Shown here piece after piece: positions 35,147-60,062 of a stretch of 64,000 bases of DNA. The DNA lies in the NCBI RefSeq assembly GCF_024713975.1, contig NC_091111.1:9172501-9236500 (forward strand), given 5' to 3'. The first letter of the stretch is position 1; each line of letters opens with the position of its first letter. The notes under the pieces were generated by a model. That model did not search any database. It was given only the letters and a program-made list of their open reading frames with translations, and had not been told where the DNA came from. The stretch comes from Paralichthys olivaceus (Eukaryota > Chordata > Actinopteri > Pleuronectiformes > Paralichthyidae). A program made the position numbers and the translations under genes.

Positions 35147-35720
35147 TCTATCCACCCGTCTCTCTGGTCTCTTTCTGGGCTCTCTCCATCATTCTGTGTA
35201 GTTTCACCAGGAAAGACTGAAATAACTACACTTAAAATAGCTGAATGTTTTCTTTTCACTGTAACATTTCAAATTTTTGTGGATTTTCTTTTCGTTCATT
35301 GCCTCATGAGCTCGAGGACGTCAATGATCATGAACATCTACTCAATGACTGAAACAAAAATAAGGAGTGAGTTAATAACTGTCTAGACTTTTGTTTCTCA
35401 TGGTTGTATCTCTAAAAACTGCACATGATGCTGAGACATTCAGTCCTTCATTCTTTACAATATATGAAATTGCTCGAAAACATAAAGTTGACTCTTGTAA
35501 GACTGATCACGAATATCAAAAATATTTACGTAAATATATGATGGAGGATGTGTTTGTGTGAGTTTGAGGGTCAAAGTAGGACAGACAGGAAATGGTGGAC
35601 CAGAACAGAACTTCCTGTGTGAGAGGAGAGGGTGCTGCATCTTCCCTCAGTGCGTGCATGTTTTAAAGGGGTCTTTGAGTCACAGGCCAAGAGGATGCTT
35701 TTACTTCCTGTCTCAAACAG

Positions 35721-35733
35721 CCACACACACACA

Positions 35734-35784
<51 letters not shown>
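35721..35784 (+). repeat. (CA)n microsatellite
   Basis: About 64 bp of CA repeat with one ctca interruption, ending in agagag. Confidence 0.97.
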
Positions 35785-35788
<4 letters not shown>

Positions 35789-36165
35789 AGAACATTCTTA
35801 AACTAAACTGAAGATATGGATAAATATCATGAGAAATATCATTAAGAAATGTTCTTCTCTTACTGTACAATTTAATGCACTTTATTTTCCTTAGTATATT
35901 TTAACAATGCATTGAGTCTTTTTTGTTTGTTCTTTGTATTTAGTTGTTACGTGTAATTCTGATTATCATCTCATCATCAAACTGATCAAAATGAAATTCT
36001 TTCTATTGTTTTTATTTATTGTTGAAGGTTGTTTGTTCCAGTAAAATTGTCCAATTCCACAAGACCCCATCTACGTCCTTATCCTTTCCTCGCTCGTTTG
36101 CTTTTATCATTCAACACTTTGACCGCTTCTGACATAAGAGGAGACAGTAAGTTGAGTAAATGAAT

Positions 36166-36171
36166 TTTATT
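36166..36171 (-). terminator. candidate ehd3 polyadenylation signal
   Basis: TTTATT on the plus strand (AATAAA on the minus) lies 2.2 kb past the ehd3 stop, at the end of an AT-rich stretch without exons. Confidence 0.35.
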
Positions 36172-37430
36172 ATGATTTTAGACTCTTTATGTCGACAGGA
36201 AAGCAGTGAAGTACAGATTAATCAATGCATCGCCATCTTAAAAACAGATAAAATAACATAACGCCAGTGTTTTTCCACATGGGGACATTTAGCAGAAGAC
36301 AGGATTTCACGTTGCAATCCATCAGGGTCGGAAACCAGCGAGTCGAGCTCTGCGGAGAATCCATATTCAACAAGCACATATTTTATCGTCTGACGCGAAT
36401 GTGAAATATGAGCTGATGCATAATGCACACAAGATGAGATAGATGATTTTCCAATCTGTGCTCATGGAATGCAGTAGTCTTCCTATGTACATTAAATTCA
36501 CAGTCAAAGCACAGGGACGTCACAGGGAGAGGAATTAATGACTGGAAATCAATTTTCAATACATCAATTCTAAAGGCTCAAAACAAGTAAATAATGTCTC
36601 CTTCCCAACAGTCCAATTTTAATTAGTTTAGTGTTTTATCTTGTGCCCGGGGAGATATACAGTTATAATGAATACATATACTGGCAGTAATACATGTGAG
36701 GAACATGTATTACATGTGTACAGTTAAAATACATGACATAGAAAGCCAATTATATTCTACAACAACAAAAAAGAGAATTATGTGCGGATTAGTGTTTGTT
36801 ATCAGATAATAAGCAGAAAGCTGCGTCTTCACTCTCTGGACTGAAGAGTTAGTTTAGTGAACAACAACAGAGTCATCAGTTTTCAGTTAATAACCCACTG
36901 GAATAATCCCATCATCAGTAGCCTGTGTAATGTTTAAGACTCAATACATATACATTACAAATAGCAACACGGTGTTCATATGCATACATACATACAAGAG
37001 TCAGGATGTGCCCACACAGAACCATGAACATTCAACATTCATCATCCTCACATTATAGCAGAGAACGTCAGAGCGCTGATGTGTCCGAACAACACCCAGA
37101 GAACAGTTTCATATTAAAGTCACAGTCTGGTCAGGCGGGTTAGTGACATTCACAACCGTTTCAAAGATCCTCGAAAAGACAAACTGCTCCATGTCCTTTA
37201 GTCTCTCGTCCGCTTGGAAAGATTTTCCTCCTTAATTGTGACACGTCCATTCAAAGTCCTTCTGTCCGATACATGATGGTGATGTCATGAACGGCGTCCC
37301 CACCCACACGCCAACATCAGCACCTTACATTTTACATGTTAAAGAGTTAGTAACTTATTTAGACCCTTTTCTTTTTGTGTGACACAAAAGGCTCCACTGT
37401 GTCACTGTCAAAATACTATTCCAGTATTTG

Positions 37431-37461
<31 letters not shown>

Positions 37462-38376
37462 TCGTGTGTATTCTCAAGACACTTGACAGGAAGTCTTTGT
37501 AGCGGTTTAAAATGTCTCCGTTAAACAAAAGCCAGAAATTTCAGGAGACCGAAAATAATTCAGGAACTCAAAATATAAGATGTTTTTGGTAATCGTGTGA
37601 AAGTCGACTCTGTAGTAGTCTACTGTGCTGATTACAGATAATAATAATAATATAATAGTTACTATTACAATGGGGATACACTGGTTAATTGCATTTTATA
37701 CCTAAAATAATTTTTCCAAGGAAACTTTCCTTCTTTCTTCTTTTTGTCTTTACATTCTCTCCATTTTTCTTCCAGTACTTACAACCAACTTGCATTTTTC
37801 TGTATTCCAGTGTTTCATGGTTGAGAATTTAATTAGTGTTTTTAATTATTAACTGTATCAGTTGTGCTAACATCTCTAACCAAACAACTCATAGATCTCA
37901 GCTTGAATTTAAAAAAAGATGATACTGATCTAAAGTCTCATCCAGATCCAGTTTTTCCCCCCTGGTAAAAGCACCAAACAAACGTTGCAGTTAAATCGAG
38001 CTCTTCACACACTGTTGACAAAGTTGAATCCTGAATTGTGTGTTAAAAAATACAAACGTGGATTTTTCCGTTGCATAAAGGTTTGCAGCCAGTGTGCCAA
38101 CAGTCGATTTGAATTCATTAACTTGACTCTATTTGAATTTGAATGTTTTGTTTGAATATTTGTGAATTGAAGGAAAGGAAAGACTGCAGATGTGCGGGTG
38201 AAGCTACAATGAAGACTGGGAGTTGGAATTTGTAGTCTACTTTTTCATTTTTCATTCTTGTTGTGATGCTACAGGAAACATCCTCTTCTATTGGGAATCC
38301 TTTTCTCTAGGGATGGGGTTAATGGTGGAGGTCTACTTACAGGTTTCGGAGCAGGGAGTTGGGGATAATCTTACAT

Positions 38377-50993
<12,617 letters not shown>

Positions 50994-51459
50994 GGCTGCA
51001 GGTGTTGGTCCAGTGAAGCCACAGATGCTGGTGATAGATGTGTTGAGTCTTTAAGCGATTGGATGTTGGTCTTGATTTTGTCTTCACATATAAGACAAAG
51101 TAAAGCTCCAATATTTTCTTTTAAAAATCTGTATTTGGGGGGAAAAAAATGCACAAATCTAAAAAAAATGCAGAAATATTATAGAAGAAATAACAGTGTG
51201 AGGCCTGCTATTCTAAATGTTGGACCTGATATAACATTCAGCATCAGCTTTTGTCCATAATAAAAAAATGTATTAGAATTTAAACCTGACCCTTCAAATG
51301 CTGTCTCTCATCATCCAGTCCATCAGTCCTCTGTAGTCCAGGCCACTTTATCCTGCTGGGCCACAGCAACACCACCTTCAGCTTGTTTATCTGTCTCTCA
51401 GTAAATAAACACAGACAAATCAAATAAAACCCGAAATCCTTGCTGTCGTGCTCGACATC

Positions 51460-51900
51460 ACGTCACCGCAGCTCGGTTCGGTCCAGGAGGATCCGGCGGA
51501 GCAATCCCCCCCCCCAACACGACGCACCGAGCTGCTGTCACAGCCCCGGTTATTGTTCCGCTGCTCCCGCAACAAAACCCCCGCAACCACTCTCTGGTTC
51601 TCCTCTCAAAGATACAATATTCACAGGGAGATGTTTTGATTTTTGTGTTTTTAGCGCTGCAGGTTATTTTCTGTCCCGGTCTGTCACGGCTCGGCTCTGA
51701 ATGGGACAGCAGCTGATGTCCTGCAGCTCCATTTAAATACCGAGGCGAAGGAAACCCGAGCCCGCCGGAAGTGCCCAACGCCTGGCAGCGAGCGCGACCC
51801 GCGCCGCGGTCCCGCCCCGGTGATGGAGGGAGGAGGAGGTGATGAAGCCGAGCCGGAGGACGCCATGATGGATGAGGAGGGAGGGACGTGCGAATGACAG
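51460..51900 (-). promoter_or_regulatory. ehd3: CpG-rich probable ehd3 promoter
   Basis: This is the most CpG-dense stretch of the window and lies 0.5-0.9 kb upstream of the ehd3 ATG. On the minus strand it contains a cacttccgg (ETS-type) site and a TATA-like gtatttaaat (51731-51740). The transcription start is inferred, not seen. Confidence 0.6.
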
Positions 51901-52870
51901 CCCGCCACCTAGAGGTGAAACATGAGAACCTCTCTCTTGTGGACACATTTTAATAATTTAACAAATTGAGTAAATTCTAAAAGAGCCACACTCTGTTATG
52001 AACATATATTGATTGTATCTTTTGACTGGACCCCAAACAGGTATTGAATATGTCTTCAAATCCTTTTATTATTATTATGTTTTGGTTTTCTTTCCTTCGC
52101 ACGTTAACAAGTCTCAGTCCTGAACTCTGTTATTTATTGGAAACAACATTGCTTGTAAGATTTTTATTTAGCAAAGTTGGACAGTAATATGACAGAAGCA
52201 TATTGTATTCATGCACATATAATGTAATTTTCTGCTTTGTTCTCCTGAATTAACAAAATAATTCTGTTTTCATGAGAAAAACATTTTTCAATGTGAGACA
52301 ATTTTCTGTTTTCAATTCTGCTGTTTTTTTATTTATAGTATTAAAAAGATCATTTTCTTTTTTATCGGAAAAATATGTTTTTCTTTAATTGACAAGATTA
52401 TTTTTCAAATGAACCAACGTGGCATTTGTCTCTAAATGTGTGTTGTACTGTACATAGTTTCACATTATAATAATCACAGGCTACATCACAATAATATAAA
52501 TTAGATAAGGTTCTGAAATTGTTTCTTTTTTTATTTTTGTGTCTATATAGCAGTAACAAAACAATGACAGAAATAGTTCTGTCTTTGCTTTTACAGCTAA
52601 ATTTACTGTGATTACCATTTGACCAGCAGATATCTCCATTTAATCAGTTGTTTCAAGCTTTTGAGGCTGGTATCAGGAATAAAAGTTAGTTCAGAACAGT
52701 GTCAGTCATGGCCGACAGCACATTTCCTTAATTTCAAAACTGTAGACTTATCCTGAGACAACACAAAAGCCATGAGACAAACTTTAAGTGAGAGCAGGAA
52801 TACTAGTCAAAAAAATAACTGTCCTTCACATTAAAAACACAACAAAATAGAGAATATGGAACAAGTTCAC

Positions 52871-52876
52871 TTTATT
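52871..52876 (-). terminator. candidate il20ra polyadenylation signal
   Basis: TTTATT on the plus strand (AATAAA on the minus) lies about 2 kb past the il20ra stop. Confidence 0.35.
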
Positions 52877-54845
52877 ATTATTTCATTTAAATTGACAAAA
52901 TATTTGATGAACAACATACAGAATCATGACAAAAACATCACTGATTAACTTCCCAGAGTAGAGCCATTTTAAGAAATGGTACAGATACGACTTAATGCAC
53001 GGCATCATACTAACCATCACATTGTAGATAACCTGAGTTGCCTTCGACTTCCTCCTTTCTGTCAACTGATAGGTCACCACTTTACAAGAAAAGGTTTTAC
53101 AGTACAAATGTTTGACACAGACAATTGCTGAGTGGATATGGTTAGAGTTCAGCTTCACTGTTTAAACATCCTTCATGTATCATTTTCACTTTGAGTGGTT
53201 AGAACTTCATTTAGGCAGAGGTGCAAAGTGCAGAAGGAAGAGTAACAGCATTAACAAAAGCCCACAATGATTAACATAACATCTGAATAACAGGTACAAT
53301 AGTGGAGTATAAGTATACACTGTACTTTAACCAATACATACTTTTAAGTATCATTATAAGCCTATGACTATGGTGAATGCAGAAGTGACAGAAGCAAATA
53401 ATGAAATCAGTAAGATGTCAATGTGAGAGTATAAAATATAAAAATGTATTTCTTATGTGGATGATATGTTAAGAGAAGAAACCAAAGCTAATGTAGCAAA
53501 CAAATATTGACTGACTTTCCCTTTTTCCAGAGCAGAAAATATTGTCACATGCTCTGGGTCAGGCAGTTTCATATTCATATAAATCCGACATTAGAAAAAA
53601 GTGCTATATATCTTCATCAATGGACATCAACACAATAATAACAAAGACAAAACTTCATATTCCTCTGATCATCAGCATTTCCTTCAAAAAGTAACAAAAT
53701 ACATAACAATAATTCAGCCCAGTATACCACCAGCTTGCAAATAAGGTGATTCATCAAGAACGCTTTAAGTGCGTAACCTGAAACTAAACCAGGGACAGAC
53801 TAATGCTGAACTACCCACAACTATACTCCTGCTTGTCAGTGTTAAACTGTGGTCACACACAAGAAAGATTTAAAGTAAAAGAAAACACTTCAGTTTCTAG
53901 GGTTCTTTTGCTTCAGGTATTTTGGTGTTGGAGAAACATGACACCAGCCCAGAACATGGATTAGTGCTTTGTTTGGTTGAAATCTGATGCAGTGGTGATC
54001 ATATACTTTGTATAATGATGGACGACATGCCCAAACATTTTGAATGGCCCCAGTTGGCTGGCTGCAGTATATCAACCCCACCTCTTCCATGTTAATGAAT
54101 AGGACAAGAACCAAACTGAAAAGTCAAAGTGCACCTCAAACGGATTGTTCTCAAATGTGTTTTCAGTCATTTCAGGTAGTTCTTATCACACTGAGGTTTT
54201 TTAAGTGCTAATTTTTATGGTAAGTTTGGTTTTAGTTTTATATTTGATGCTATAAATATGCTGAAATGTTGAGATTGGTTGAGCATGTGACCTAGATACC
54301 GACGTTCGGTCATCCGATCACTACTGTGCAGACTCTGGCTCTATTTGAGCTCATTCCTTTTTTAATTTCATTTCAGGATGGGGGGGGGGGGGGAGTGACG
54401 ACAGGTCATCCATCTTTATCTAAAGTGGTGATCACGGTGAACATGGTTTACATTTACACTACACAGAATTTTGATTGGAAAAAGACTGACAAATGCAACT
54501 ACAAATAATGGATGATCAATTATACAAATAAAAATACAAGTTTGCTCAAAATCGAGGTGATCACAGTGAGTTACTTCATATTAACATTGATTAGTGTGAC
54601 TCATTAATCAATAAACTATAGTTCATAAACATGACATCAAGAGATATAAAAGTAACTTTACCACAACACTAAATGCTCCTAAAATATTAATATTATTATT
54701 TGTATTCATAGTAAAAGTGATAGGTGGTGGTTTTGTATTATCATATTTTCATGATTTATATTTCTATCATACTAAATTTAACTGGATACATGCAGCAGAA
54801 GATGGTTTTTTGTAACAACGTGGTAAATATAGTGATGAATGTCAT

Positions 54846-56021
54846 CTACTGATCCATTGAGATTACCAAGTTCCATTTGGACAAAACTCCATCCGCCCCA
54901 TCCCGCCCTGATTCCCCACCCCTCTCCTCCTCTCTCAGTGCCTCTGCCTCTTCTTCAGACGCTTGTCTGATAAACACATTCTCCAACTTCAGCTCCCCCT
55001 TTGCTACGTACGCCTCCTCTCCCCCCATCCTGTTCTCACTCTCTTCCTCCGCCCACATCAACCCACCCGACGCCACCTCTGGAAACACAAATTTCCTGGT
55101 TTTAGGGTCCCATTTAATACAAATATTTCCCTCCTCCTCCTCCCCTTCCTCTTCCTCCTCCTCCTCATCTTCCACTATATTGTGAGCTGTAGAAACACTC
55201 AAAAAACCATATTCATTTGGTAAGAAATCTGATTGGTCGGTGAGGGAGATGGGCACATGTACCATGTTCTGGGATGCATAAGCAGAAAGAAGGGCCACTG
55301 TCTCGCTCTGACTACCTTCCTCTGCAGCTCCATCTATCTTTCCATTTCTTCTCACTCTGGCTTTTTCTTCTTTCTTCTCGCCAGTTTCTAACTTCATCCT
55401 TGTTTGTGGATTTAAAGGAACATGGAGGAGACCGGTTTGTGGAGTTTTATTCACAAATGAACCTGGACACTCTTTGTCTTCGTAAGTTCCTCCCTGATCA
55501 GACAGTAAGGATCCCTGAATTTGGGACAGTAAAAGGGATTTCGACTGTGACCAAGCCCGCGCCTGTACTAGTGTGCTCATCTCTGTATGCGCATGTGTCT
55601 GCGAGTGTGTCGGTATGTGTGTTTGTGAAAGGTAGGACTCCACTCCAGCAGAGTGACCATCCTCAACTCTCCACTCTTTCTCATCATGACTTTCTCCTGG
55701 TGTGCATATCTGGTGTGCAGTGAGCAGATTATTCCCATCATCTCTGTCCTGCCTCTGATCTCCAGCTTCCTCTTCTCCGTCGACTTTGATTTGAGGAGCC
55801 ATCCCAACAAATCCATAGTCGACCGAAAGATCATCGGGCTCCAGCGGTGCTTCGGGCCTCTGGAGGGAGTAACTTACTGGTAGATCTGCCATCTTCTTCT
55901 TGTAGCATGCTGTGTCTGATATGGCGCTGTCCGTGTCTGACTCATATTTGATGACACTGATGACAAGGAGGTTGGCACTCTCAGGAGGCAAAGGCAGTGG
56001 AGGGTGAAAAGATAATGTTTT
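54846..56021 (-). CDS. il20ra: il20ra exon 7 (cytoplasmic tail)
   Basis: Acceptor cacccttcag, then KTLSFHPPLPLPPESANLL; 391 codons and TAG (54846-54848). It encodes nearly the whole signalling tail. The translated start is Leu inside the exon, not a new Met. Confidence 0.92.
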   Translation of the reverse strand, partial: KTLSFHPPLPLPPESANLLVISVIKYESDTDSAISDTACYKKKMADLPVSYSLQRPEAPLEPDDLSVDYGFVGMAPQIKVDGEEEAGDQRQDRDDGNNLLTAHQICTPGESHDEKEWRVEDGHSAGVESYLSQTHIPTHSQTHAHTEMSTLVQARAWSQSKSLLLSQIQGSLLSDQGGTYEDKECPGSFVNKTPQTGLLHVPLNPQTRMKLETGEKKEEKARVRRNGKIDGAAEEGSQSETVALLSAYASQNMVHVPISLTDQSDFLPNEYGFLSVSTAHNIVEDEEEEEEEGEEEEGNICIKWDPKTRKFVFPEVASGGLMWAEEESENRMGGEEAYVAKGELKLENVFIRQASEEEAEALREEERGGESGRDGADGVLSKWNLVISMDQ

Positions 56022-57358
56022 CTGAAGGGTGAAAGAGAAGGAACATGGTGTTTACAAAAAGCTTGTAGAAATGTAGAAAAATGGCCTATCTTAGATTAAG
56101 AAATAAAAACATGCATCCATTAAGTTTTATAGTAATTCCTGGAGTTGTTTTCGTTTTGTCATTGCATGTGTGGTTCTTGCATTACCAGTGTATCTGGTTT
56201 CTTCTGTCCTTTCCCCATCAGGTAGCTATGAAGGAAGTAGCCAACCACCATTAGCACACAAATGCACAAAGATGGAACAACGATACCCCAAATCACCCTC
56301 AGCAGATGGACAGTCACAGGGTCTGGAGGGAGACAGGAAGCAGGAACGTGTCACATAAATGCATGCATGTGTGTAAATGTAGAAAATATCATATGAACAG
56401 CTTCAAAAAAATACCAGGACTCACTGTGGAAAGTGCACAATGCAATATTTTCTAACTAAAGACATATTTATCTTGATTGACATTTTGGAATTGTCCAAAC
56501 TCATACACTAAAAAGGTGCTCTGAGAGAGGATACCTCCGCTAATGCTGTCCTGTAATGTCCTGTCTCTCCACACCAAAGCAGTGTTCTTCAGCCCACCAT
56601 ATTCTGATTCTCCTGCCACTGTTTTATAATGTACCAAAACATTTTTTTTGTACAAGAACATGGGAGATCTCGAACTTGGTGTACGCTCTGTTGCTGTATT
56701 GTTAAGCTGTGTGCAGCTATTTACCATGTGCACGCTCACACGCCTGCTCTATCGTCCATAAAGGTTTTACCATCCGCGACAGTCATAGTTTCAGCAGCAG
56801 TGGTGCGCCTACCAGTAAGTGGAAGACAATGCACTTCTTTCTCTTTCACGAGAACTTTAAACTCTATAGTCTGTGTAATCTCACTCTGAGTCTGCTGCGC
56901 ATGAAACCAATGTGCACCCACACTTTCAACATAGATTTAATTAATTCTGTGGGAAACGCTGCAGAGAATGTCTCCTTTCCTTAACCAGACTACATCCTTC
57001 CTCCAAATATCGTGGGAATCTGTCCAGTAGTTTTGGTGCAAACATGACCTAACATGACCTTGGCGAGATACCAACAGTGCAGGAACAATCATCCATGCCT
57101 CTATCTCTTCAGTATGATGTTCCGTCACATTCCTTTCAACCAGTCGAACAGAGAGTATAAAATTCCCTTTGTCGCACTCAAGGAATGTGGTTGTACCTTG
57201 AGGCGTGGTGATGCAATGCCAGGCTGAGGACTGACACTGCATCGGTATGGAGAGCAATCTGGTCTTGGCAGAGAAGCAGTACTCTGTTTGATGCATCACT
57301 TGATGTTTGTACAGATGAGACTGCACTGGGAAATAAAGCTACAAATACACACACACAC

Positions 57359-57403
<45 letters not shown>

Positions 57404-59687
57404 ACAGGTTAGTCTATAACAGGTTCAAGAACTTTTGCGACTGCTTGATTTGACCCCCTGTCTATGCCAGGAGGGTGGGGGGAAGATTTGACTCACTGTC
57501 TGGTTGCGCTGGACATTGTGGATGGAGAGTTTGTAACTCATCTGGGAGTATATTGTTGCCATAGAAATCACTGGGGTGTGGTTGTTAGGTTGATATCTCA
57601 TTGGTCCTTTCAGAGTGATGATGGCCTTATTGCCCTCTATTTCCACAGAAACCAGTGGTGGACCCAGAGTAGCTGCATGGGTGGACATATATATTTAGTT
57701 TGGGTACATTTCAAATATTCAAACAAACGGTTTGAATGATGCTTTGACTCACTGTCCAACTTTGGATCAAATCTCCTCAGTGTCACGACCCATTTGGAAG
57801 ATGCTCTGCTGCCCAAAGCATGGACTCTGGCGTGGTATCCTTGCTCCTGATCCAACGTCTCATTGCTCAGGTCACACCAGCTACGCACTATGTCCGTACA
57901 CTGCGACACAGGCCTCCAGTTCACCTGTCTTCTTTTACTTCCCTCCACAATGTCCCCGTAGCTGGGAGAGACAGTGCATAGGTCCACACAGATAAAGAGC
58001 ATGGGATAATCACTGCCAGCTTGTTCAGTGTCACCTCGAGCAAGGAACTTGAGGTTTTATAGGCTGTTTGTTTAGTCAGATTACACTTTTCTTTTTTGTC
58101 TGCTCATATGTCTTTTCATGGCTTCTTCTTGTCTGTACAGTCTCTTGAGACTTGCAGAAGAAAGCCGACACACAAACATTGTTTTCCTGCTTTATCCAGG
58201 TGAAGTCAAATATAGCGTGTGATGAAACTTACATGGCATACTGCACAGTGAAGAGTGTGTCCTCAGATGTGCCGTTTCCTGGAGACCAGTGCAGAACATT
58301 CCTGAGATTCACTGAGGAGAAGACGACGTTAACGGGGCTGGGAGGAGAGGAGGACACTGAGGAGGAACAGATGGGAGGATTGAGAAAGAGAGATAAGAGG
58401 CATAATATTAATATGAACTCATGTTTGTCAATAGAACGTTATCACAAAAACAACCTCATAAAAAAGTGATAGCTACTAGCATAAATTTACACGGAATTGG
58501 TCAAGTTACTTATTTACTTAACAATTGTGTCCATATTGATATTTTCACTATTTATAATTACTTAATATGACTAAAAGAAAAATGCATTCTAGGGCCATAC
58601 AATTGGGCTCACAGGAAAACCTGAAAATAATTTGTTTGTGTACAATCTCTGTAAAAAGTTCCAGTGAAAGCTTCAGTTATGGAAAGGTTCATATCATGAT
58701 GACCTACTTAATTTGTATAAACATCATAAAATGTTTATACATTATAAAGTTTTATGGCATTATTTTTACTACTGAGGATAATATTGTTCACATTATAAAA
58801 CAATAAAAAACTGGACAAGAGAGAAAATAGACTATTGTGATTTCACTCATGCATAAAATCAGATTTAAATCAGATCCATAGTCTGATTTAAAACACAAAC
58901 CGCTTTAATTAATAAATGATGTCATATTGTTGTTTTTTTCATTGGTAATCTTTTAACCATGAGTTTGTTAGTTTGGATGATATACATTATGCACATGAAT
59001 TATCTTCAGATATTTGTAATTATATAAGATATATCATGTTTCTTTTCTTTCAGGTTGCCTCGTAACAACTGGCTACAGAGATGCCTGATGAAAATGTGCC
59101 TTTCCAGCTAACTCTGACTCGTTCACATATTTATGTCTGTTGATTCATGAGAAGTGTCCCTGTGGAATAAATAAACACCATTTAAAAAATATTCACATTT
59201 ATATAAGGCCTATTACACAGCTGGCGTGGATTCAACTGAAATCAATAAACAAATCACTTACTCACAATAACTACGACAACTTGTTGAGAATTTCCTGTTG
59301 TAAGCTTTTTTTTAACACAATGTGCTTGAACAAGGGACAGTTTCCGGAATATATTCAATGTGACTTTGGTCAAAACTATAGAGCCAACAGTAAACCTTAA
59401 CAAATCAAGAATTGTACATCAGCGTTTTTATTAAGTTTACTCACTTTCCTTGTAAATTGTCTCCCCACGTTAATGTACATGACTTTTTTCTTTTTATCAC
59501 ACAAGCTCAAGATTATTTTAGACCAGCCTAGACAAACCTACCCTGCTGTGGCACGTGTGTAATGTACCAGGACCTTAAGTTTAAGTAAATAATAAAAGAA
59601 TAGGTTACCAAAGGCAACAATGGCTCTTGTGTTCATACCTGTAAAGTCCAGAGTCCCCAGGTAGAGAAGAAACAACAGTGTCCACAT
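54846..59687 (-). CDS. il20ra: class II cytokine receptor, IL-20 receptor alpha type (crfb8)
   Basis: Seven coding exons (59687-59639, 58356-58233, 57961-57753, 57672-57497, 57338-57197, 56322-56186, 56021-54846) give 670 residues; phases agree throughout. A signal peptide (MWTLLFLLYLGTLDF) is followed by two fibronectin-III-type domains (about 20-128 and 130-232) with sequons NGT, NET, NHT and NQT, a TM helix (about 243-265) and a 400-residue tail. VNLRNVLHWSP, TVQYAIYG and LGPPLVSV...TIYSQMSYKLSIHN track human IL20RA, as does WDPKTRKF near the end (WDPQTGRL in human). The tail has a proline-rich box1-like start, three YxxQ motifs (Tyr 330, 409, 527), two YGF motifs (348, 550) and an acidic run (563-577). 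IL20RA pairs with IL20RB or IL10RB and signals by JAK1/STAT3. Human IL20RA is shorter (553 aa). IL22RA1 or another paralog is the main alternative. Confidence 0.8.
56186..56322 (-). CDS. il20ra: il20ra exon 6 (transmembrane)
   Basis: It encodes PVTVHLLR, the helix VIWGIVVPSLCICVLMVVGY and HSYLMGKGQKKPDTL. Acceptor ctccctccag; donor gtaatg. Confidence 0.87.
57197..57338 (-). CDS. il20ra: il20ra exon 5 (rest of FNIII domain 2)
   Basis: It encodes LYFPVQSHLYKHQVMHQTEY, CFSAKTRLLSIPMQC and SAWHCITTPQ. The acceptor tttgtag sits directly after a TG repeat (sense strand); donor gtacaa. Confidence 0.82.
57346..57400 (+). repeat. (CA)n microsatellite at il20ra exon 5 acceptor
   Basis: In il20ra sense this is a (TG)n tract ending about 8 nt before the exon. 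It fills a third of the 158-bp intron 4. Confidence 0.97.
57497..57672 (-). CDS. il20ra: il20ra exon 4 (first half of FNIII domain 2)
   Basis: It encodes TLGPPLVSVEIEGNKAI, ISMATIYSQMSYKLSIHN and VQRNQT. This exon carries the clearest IL20RA-like stretch. Donor gtgagt. Confidence 0.88.
57753..57961 (-). CDS. il20ra: il20ra exon 3 (rest of FNIII domain 1)
   Basis: It encodes YGDIVEGSKRRQVNWRPVSQ, the CTDIVRSWCDLS cysteine pair and FDPKLD. Donor gtgagt. Confidence 0.88.
58233..58356 (-). CDS. il20ra: il20ra exon 2 (first half of FNIII domain 1)
   Basis: It encodes SSSPPSPVNVVFSSVNLRN, VLHWSPGNGTSED and LFTVQYA. Acceptor tcctcctcag; donor gtaagt. It begins with the end of the Val codon and ends two bases into Ile. 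Confidence 0.85.
58357..59638. other. il20ra intron 1
   Basis: The 1.28-kb AT-rich intron holds no coding exon or repeat that I recognise. Confidence 0.6.
59639..59687 (-). CDS. il20ra: il20ra exon 1 (signal peptide)
   Basis: ATG at 59685-59687 starts MWTLLFLLYLGTLDFT, then donor gtatga after one base of a Val codon. A short hydrophobic leader, as usual for exon 1 of class II receptors. Confidence 0.75.
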
Positions 59688-59982
59688 GATCCGTGCAAGG
59701 AGAGGTCATGTTTTCTCAGTCAACATGTTCCCCATAGTCCCATAGTCCTGGTGTTTCCTTCTTCACTCGACGACAGGGAGTCCGTTCAGACCAGTGTCTG
59801 ATGGACAAGAAGTCAAACAATGACAAGAGGAAGTAAAGAAAGGTGTAGGTTAAAGTCGAAGTGGTTGGATGACCGTGAGCAGCCAAGCCTCGATAATTTA
59901 GTGTTGGACTAGACAACCACCGCAACAGGTTCCCATGAATGAGGAAGAAATGTGATCTCACCTGTTTGTGCTCAGCTGTGTG

Positions 59983-60062
<80 letters not shown>

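Larger units (their letters stand above)
27056..38376. other. intergenic region, then probable ehd3 3' UTR
   Basis: No coding exon was recognised in 11 kb. It holds a pyrimidine-rich patch (27655-27840), TG-rich DNA (28978-29060), a pair of repeat fragments (31786-32066), a TG repeat (33358-33421), a possible repeat tail (34540-34640) and two long CA repeats (35061 and 35721). The AT-rich stretch from about 36166 to 38376 is probably ehd3 3' UTR. Confidence 0.55.
50994..54845. other. ehd3 upstream region and probable il20ra 3' UTR
   Basis: 50994-51460 is probably ehd3 5' UTR, followed by the CpG island. 51960-52860 is AT-rich with nothing recognisable. About 52871-54845 is a likely il20ra 3' UTR, with a long G run at 54379-54393. 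Confidence 0.5.

Noticed and set aside
51458..51946. 162-codon open frame on the minus strand in the CpG island
   Set aside because: It is rich in Arg, Pro, Gly and Ser as expected from GC-rich promoter DNA, has no domain I recognise and overlaps the probable ehd3 promoter.
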